Positions 5,221 to 8,597 of a DNA stretch of 8,597 nt are shown here, piece by piece (within the stretch, counting starts at the first letter, position 1; each line of letters opens with the position of its first letter). The position numbers and the translations under genes were made by a program. The stretch is from Hymenobacter sp. (GTDB taxonomy: Bacteria; Bacteroidota; Bacteroidia; Cytophagales; Hymenobacteraceae), in contig JANYFQ010000319.1 of the NCBI GenBank assembly GCA_025362615.1, positions 1-8,597 of the forward strand, written 5' to 3'. The notes beneath the pieces were generated by a model, which saw nothing but the letters and a program-made list of their open reading frames with translations, made no database searches and was not told the origin of the DNA.

Positions 5221-7694
5221 CAAAACGGCACGACCACCTTCACGCTCATGTTGCGACCGGGGTTAAAAATCCCCGTTCGGCCGCTACTCGAAGCGGCGTA
5301 ATACTCAAAATATTTCAGCCGATTTAAGTGCGCCTGGTAGGCCGTATCCAGCACGTTATCAGCTTGTAAAAATAATTGCAGAGCCTCGCGGCCAGCGCGG
5401 GTGCGGAAGGCAGTGCCCGCGCCCAAGCCCAGCAGCAGATACCCGGCGGTGGCAGTTTCGGCTCCGTCGAGGGCGTAAAACTGGGTCTGGCGCAGGGTGC
5501 CATCGAGGCTGAGGCGGCAGTAGGAATTGACGAGGCGGCCGGGGCGGGCGGGCCGCGTGAGGCGGAACTCGGTGCGGGCCTGCGGGGCCGGAATGAGCGG
5601 CAGGTAGCGGGCGGCATCGCCGCGCTGCTCGCGCAGGGCGGGGTTGCTGTTGAGGCCGCGCACCAGGGCCGCACCAGTACGCCAGCTTAGCCAGGGCAAG
5701 GCGGCGGGATGAATGTTCGCGCTGATTTCCAGGCCGTAAAGCCGGGCGGCGGCTTGCTGGTACTGGTAGGTGGCGTTGCCGGGCACCACCTCTTTCGGCC
5801 GGCCGGCGGCATCAAAAAGCCGGGCTTGGTAAATGAATTTTTGCACATAATTGTGAAAAACTTCGGCGCTGGCCTCGAACCCCGCCGACTGCCAAAGCGC
5901 CCCCACGTCTTCCTGCAAGCTGAATTCGGGGCCGAAGCTGCGGTTGCCCAGGTACACGATGTGCGCCCCTGGGTCGAGGCCGTTGGAACCGATTTCGGGA
6001 ATATTGGGGGCGCGGTAGCCACGCGCGAGGTTGGCCCGCAGTGTCAGGCGCGGCCCCACGGCGTAGCTGCCGCCTAGGCTGGCCGACACGCCCCGGCAGG
6101 TTTGGCTGAACCTGGCAAATTGCAATTTACTGCCCGCCGCATCCGGCCCCGCCGCGCCGTCGAAACCGGTGGCCGGGTTGGGGGCCACGTAGAAGTCGTT
6201 CCAGCGCACCTGCCGGGTGTCGTAGCGCAGACCGCCCGTTATTTCCACCGGTCCGAAGCCGCGCTTCAGCAGCCCGAAGCCGCCCAAATCGTAGAGGTTG
6301 TAGTTGGGGATGGGGAAATCCGTGGCTTGTTCATGACGGTTGATTTGCGTCATGCCGTTGCCGCCAAGCGTGATTTCGAGGCCGTGCCAGGCGGGCAGGA
6401 GGTAGCGGGCATCGTAGCTGTAGGTGGTGAGCTGCAGGGCCAGGCCCGCCTGCTCTGGGGCGGTGGGATGATTGAATTCCTGCCGCTGGTTTTGCTGGGC
6501 ACCCAGCAACAGCCGCAGCTCGCCGCCCCCGACCCGCACCGTGCTGCGGTTGAAAACGCGGTAGTGCCGAATGCGCTGGTGCAAATCGCCGGTGCGGTAA
6601 GAGTGCAATTCGTCGTCGCTCACCACCGGTCGGTTTTTCACGTCGTCGCGGTCGTTTTCCAGCACCTGCCGCGTGAAGCGCCGACTGAGCGAATCGCGGC
6701 TGCCGTCGGGTATTTCCTGGCGGTTGTCGTAGGCGGTGAGGTAGAGGTGCGAGCTGCCCCATTTTTGCTGTACGCCCACCATTGCCGTCAGCATAAGTTC
6801 TCGAAAACCAGTGTTGTACACCCGGCCATCGGCTGAATTCCGGTAGTCGCGGGCCAGGCGCTGACTGGCCCGCAGGCTGGTTTGCAGGCCGTTTTTTTGG
6901 TAGTTCAGTCCCAGCGAGTTGCCAAATAAGCCGTTCACGCTCTGGTACTCGGCCAGGGCCTCGCCGTGCAGTTCGCCGCTGCCGCCGGCGGGCAGCGCGG
7001 GCAGCAGGTTCACCACGCCGGCCACGGCATCGGAGCCGTAGAGCAGGCTGGCGGGGCCTTTCACAACTTCTACGCGCTCAATGTCATAGCCATCTACTTC
7101 GAGGCCGTGCTCGTCGCCCCACTGCTGGCCTTCCTGGCGCAGGCCGTTGTACATCGTCAGCACCCGGTTGTAGCCCAGGCCCCGGATGAAGGGCTTGCTG
7201 ATGTTGGGGCCGGTCGTGACGGCGCTCAGGCCGGGCACCCCACGCACAGCCGCGTCGATGGCGTTGGTGTTGGCGTTGAGCTGCATTTCGCGCTTGCTCA
7301 GGGCCGCAATGGGCACGGGGCTACGACGGATTTCGGTGGCCCGGCCCACGCCCGTCACTACCACTTCATCCAAGGCCGATATCTTAGCTACGACTATGAT
7401 GACGAGCGGGTTAGTGGGCTGCTCGGCCCGCAACGTCAGCCGCTGCTGCTGCGTTGCGAAACCCACGGCACTTACCGTCAGCAGCACCGACCCGGCGGGA
7501 ATATTGGGCAGGCGGAAATACCCCTCGGCATCGGCGGTGGTGCCCAGGGCAGCACCCGGCACACTCACGCTGGCAAAAGGTACGGACTGACTCTGAGCGG
7601 TTTGTACCCGGCCGGTGAGGGTTGATAATGGCGGAGTTTGGGCAGCAGCCGGTAGGACGAGGGCTACGATTAAAAGGAATAATAATTTCTTCAT
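5220..7694 (-). CDS. TonB-dependent receptor with CarboxypepD_reg domain, probable metal or metal-complex uptake
   Basis: Outer-membrane receptor of 824 residues. The signal peptide is residues 1-18 (MKKLLFLLIVALVLPAAA-Q). A carboxypeptidase-regulatory-like beta domain spans about 25-102 (LTGRVQTAQ, SVPFASVSVPG, GYFRLPNIPAGSVLLTVSAVGF). A TonB-box-like LDEVVVTG is at 108-115, and the plug runs about 116-235 with IRGLGYNRVLTMYNGLRQEG, WGDEHGLEVD and IERVEVVKGPASLLYGSDAVAG. The barrel ends with the usual terminal Phe. The ATG at 7694 is chosen because it starts the signal peptide; an in-frame start at 7736 only adds a polar extension. The WGDEHG...DGYDIERVEV plug is of the type seen in Bacteroidota receptors and ZnuD-like proteins near metal genes, from memory of the family. 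The NRAMP gene 123 nt upstream on the same strand suggests a transition metal. Heme or a siderophore cannot be excluded. Confidence 0.85.
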   Translation of the reverse strand: MKKLLFLLIVALVLPAAAQTPPLSTLTGRVQTAQSQSVPFASVSVPGAALGTTADAEGYFRLPNIPAGSVLLTVSAVGFATQQQRLTLRAEQPTNPLVIIVVAKISALDEVVVTGVGRATEIRRSPVPIAALSKREMQLNANTNAIDAAVRGVPGLSAVTTGPNISKPFIRGLGYNRVLTMYNGLRQEGQQWGDEHGLEVDGYDIERVEVVKGPASLLYGSDAVAGVVNLLPALPAGGSGELHGEALAEYQSVNGLFGNSLGLNYQKNGLQTSLRASQRLARDYRNSADGRVYNTGFRELMLTAMVGVQQKWGSSHLYLTAYDNRQEIPDGSRDSLSRRFTRQVLENDRDDVKNRPVVSDDELHSYRTGDLHQRIRHYRVFNRSTVRVGGGELRLLLGAQQNQRQEFNHPTAPEQAGLALQLTTYSYDARYLLPAWHGLEITLGGNGMTQINRHEQATDFPIPNYNLYDLGGFGLLKRGFGPVEITGGLRYDTRQVRWNDFYVAPNPATGFDGAAGPDAAGSKLQFARFSQTCRGVSASLGGSYAVGPRLTLRANLARGYRAPNIPEIGSNGLDPGAHIVYLGNRSFGPEFSLQEDVGALWQSAGFEASAEVFHNYVQKFIYQARLFDAAGRPKEVVPGNATYQYQQAAARLYGLEISANIHPAALPWLSWRTGAALVRGLNSNPALREQRGDAARYLPLIPAPQARTEFRLTRPARPGRLVNSYCRLSLDGTLRQTQFYALDGAETATAGYLLLGLGAGTAFRTRAGREALQLFLQADNVLDTAYQAHLNRLKYFEYYAASSSGRTGIFNPGRNMSVKVVVPF

Positions 7695-7817
7695 AAAGTG
7701 TAAAGGCGGGACTTGCCCCCGCCCACGACGTTGCACACTAACATTGCTTCACTAAACTGAAAAACAGATTTTTATATAACTGATTGCTGTACTTGAGGCG
7801 CGGGTTTCAACCCCGCG
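7695..7817 (-). promoter_or_regulatory. Leader and possible promoter region of the second TonB receptor
   Basis: The 123 nt between the NRAMP stop and the receptor start contain three notable items. First, a hairpin with arms 7705-7710 and 7718-7723 (GGCGGG/CCCGCC) ends 10 nt before the ATG. Second, an A/T-rich patch at 7756-7785 stands out from the GC-rich surroundings and may hold a promoter. Third, an imperfect inverted repeat AAACTG-N5-CAGATT at 7754-7770 could be an operator. I see no exact TAnnTTTG box, so it is open whether the receptor has its own promoter or is read through from the NRAMP gene. Confidence 0.4.
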
Positions 7818-7821
7818 TTAC
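7796..7821. repeat. Diverged third REP-like palindrome overlapping the NRAMP stop codon
   Basis: Read on the minus strand this unit is GTAACGCGGG, a central GTTGAAA, then CCCGCGCC. It shares the GTA-CGCGGG and CCCGCGC arms with the two units at 5126-5220 but differs in the loop. The TAA stop codon of the NRAMP gene (7820-7818) lies within its first bases. It can form a GC-rich hairpin right at the end of that transcript and may serve as its terminator. Confidence 0.6.
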
Positions 7822-8597
7822 GTCAGCGTTTCCCAGAGCAAAAAGGCGTTCAGCGCGATGATGATGCCGCTCACGCCCCAGGCCAGCACCTGCACCCAGC
7901 GCTTGTTCACAAACACGCCCATTTTGGCCCGGCTGCTGGTAAAAAGCACCAACGGCACCACCGCAAACGACAACTGCAACGACAGAATTACCTGACTCAA
8001 AACCAGCAGCTTGCCCAGGTCTTTCTCCCCGTAAAATATCGTGACCACCAGCGCCGGCACCACCGCTACGAGCCGCGTAATCAGCCGCCGCAGCCACGGC
8101 TTGAGCTTGAGGTCGAGGAAGCCTTCCATCACGATTTGCCCGGACAGGGTGCCGGTCAGGGTCGAGTTTTGGCCCGAGGCCAGCAGCGCCACCGCAAACA
8201 GCGCCGAGGCCGCGCCCGCGCCCAACACCGGCGTGAGGAGCTTGTGGGCATCGGCAATATCCGCAACGTCCTGATGGCCCGTGCCGTGAAAGGTAGCAGC
8301 AGCCGTAACGAGGATGGCCGCATTCACGAAAAACGCCAGAAAAAGCGCCACCGTACTGTCGATGCTGGCGAATTTGATGGCCGAGCGTTTGCCGGCTTCG
8401 CTCTGCTCGAACGCCCTTGTTTGCACGATGCTGGAGTGCAAATACAGGTTGTGGGGCATGACGGTGGCCCCTAAAATGCCGATGGCCACGTAAAGCATGG
8501 CCGGGTTCGTCACGACCTGCGGCTGGGGCACCAGGCCGCGCCCCAGGGCCAGCCAGTCGGGGTGCGAAGCCAGAATTTCGTAGAGAAAGCACCCGAA
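7818..8597 (-). CDS. mntH: NRAMP-family divalent metal transporter (MntH-type), 5' part missing
   Basis: Inner-membrane, proton-coupled importer of Mn2+ or Fe2+; 259 C-terminal residues are present of the 410-450 usual for the family. The frame enters at 8597 (FGCFLYEILASHPDW) and continues to a TAA at 7818, so the first five or so helices and the TM1 DPGN motif lie outside the window. The TM6 metal-binding segment GATVMPHNLYLHSSIVQTR is present, with Met 47 and His 49 of the fragment. Later segments ASGQNSTLTGTLSGQIVMEG and SLQLSFAVVPLV are also typical of NRAMP. About six hydrophobic helices can be counted. A GTG at 8531 could be mistaken for the start, but homologous sequence continues upstream of it. 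Metal choice (Mn, Fe, Cd, Co) cannot be read here. The stop codon lies inside a REP-like palindrome. Confidence 0.93.
   Translation of the reverse strand, partial: FGCFLYEILASHPDWLALGRGLVPQPQVVTNPAMLYVAIGILGATVMPHNLYLHSSIVQTRAFEQSEAGKRSAIKFASIDSTVALFLAFFVNAAILVTAAATFHGTGHQDVADIADAHKLLTPVLGAGAASALFAVALLASGQNSTLTGTLSGQIVMEGFLDLKLKPWLRRLITRLVAVVPALVVTIFYGEKDLGKLLVLSQVILSLQLSFAVVPLVLFTSSRAKMGVFVNKRWVQVLAWGVSGIIIALNAFLLWETLT

Noticed and set aside
6102..6836. Plus-strand frame of 244 codons antisense to the second receptor
   Set aside because: No recognisable domain, and the opposite strand holds a conserved barrel sequence.
7807..8592. Alternative minus-strand frame of 261 codons over the NRAMP gene
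   Set aside because: The neighbouring frame carries the MPHNLYLHS motif and the hydrophobic helices; this one reads as a Gly/Arg-rich shadow.

Overview
The window is GC-rich chromosomal DNA that looks like a Bacteroidota (Cytophagales) genome, most probably Hymenobacter or a close relative. The evidence is the combination of TonB-dependent receptors with and without a carboxypeptidase-regulatory-like N-domain, a DUF5074/BtuG-type surface lipoprotein, an AraC regulator with an HMA-like CxxC N-terminus, and a Bacteroidota-type -7 promoter box (TAnnTTTG). The genus is an inference from composition and gene style.

Layout, left to right. (1) 47-984, minus strand: a small two-helix membrane protein followed closely by a metal-sensor-like AraC regulator. 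(2) 1180-1455, plus strand: a 91-residue lipoprotein ending in an EF-hand-like acidic loop. A strong hairpin at 1465-1498 separates it from the convergent gene that follows. (3) 1508-5130, minus strand: a vitamin B12 acquisition operon. In transcription order it holds a -7 promoter box, a cobalamin riboswitch (4932-5114), a leader of about 190 nt, a BtuB-type outer-membrane receptor (start TTG at 4745) and a BtuG-type beta-propeller surface lipoprotein (start 2650). (4) 5126-5220: a pair of inverted REP-like palindromes lying between the B12 operon and the next receptor gene. (5) 5220-7694, minus strand: a second TonB-dependent receptor with a CarboxypepD_reg domain. (6) 7818-8597, minus strand: the C-terminal 60% or so of an NRAMP (MntH-type) metal transporter, cut off by the right edge of the window.

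How the genes may work together. BtuG would capture cobalamin at the cell surface and pass it to BtuB for TonB-driven import, with the riboswitch repressing both when B12 is plentiful. The second receptor, lying downstream of the NRAMP gene on the same strand, is plausibly the outer-membrane partner for inner-membrane transition-metal import; the metal cannot be read from the sequence. The most unusual features are the REP-like palindromes. One borders the receptor stop codon, one supplies part of the riboswitch-operon -7 box, and a third, diverged copy contains the NRAMP stop codon. An 8-bp tandem repeat inside btuB is also notable because a one-unit change would shift the reading frame. No tRNA, rRNA, CRISPR array, insertion sequence or origin was seen.
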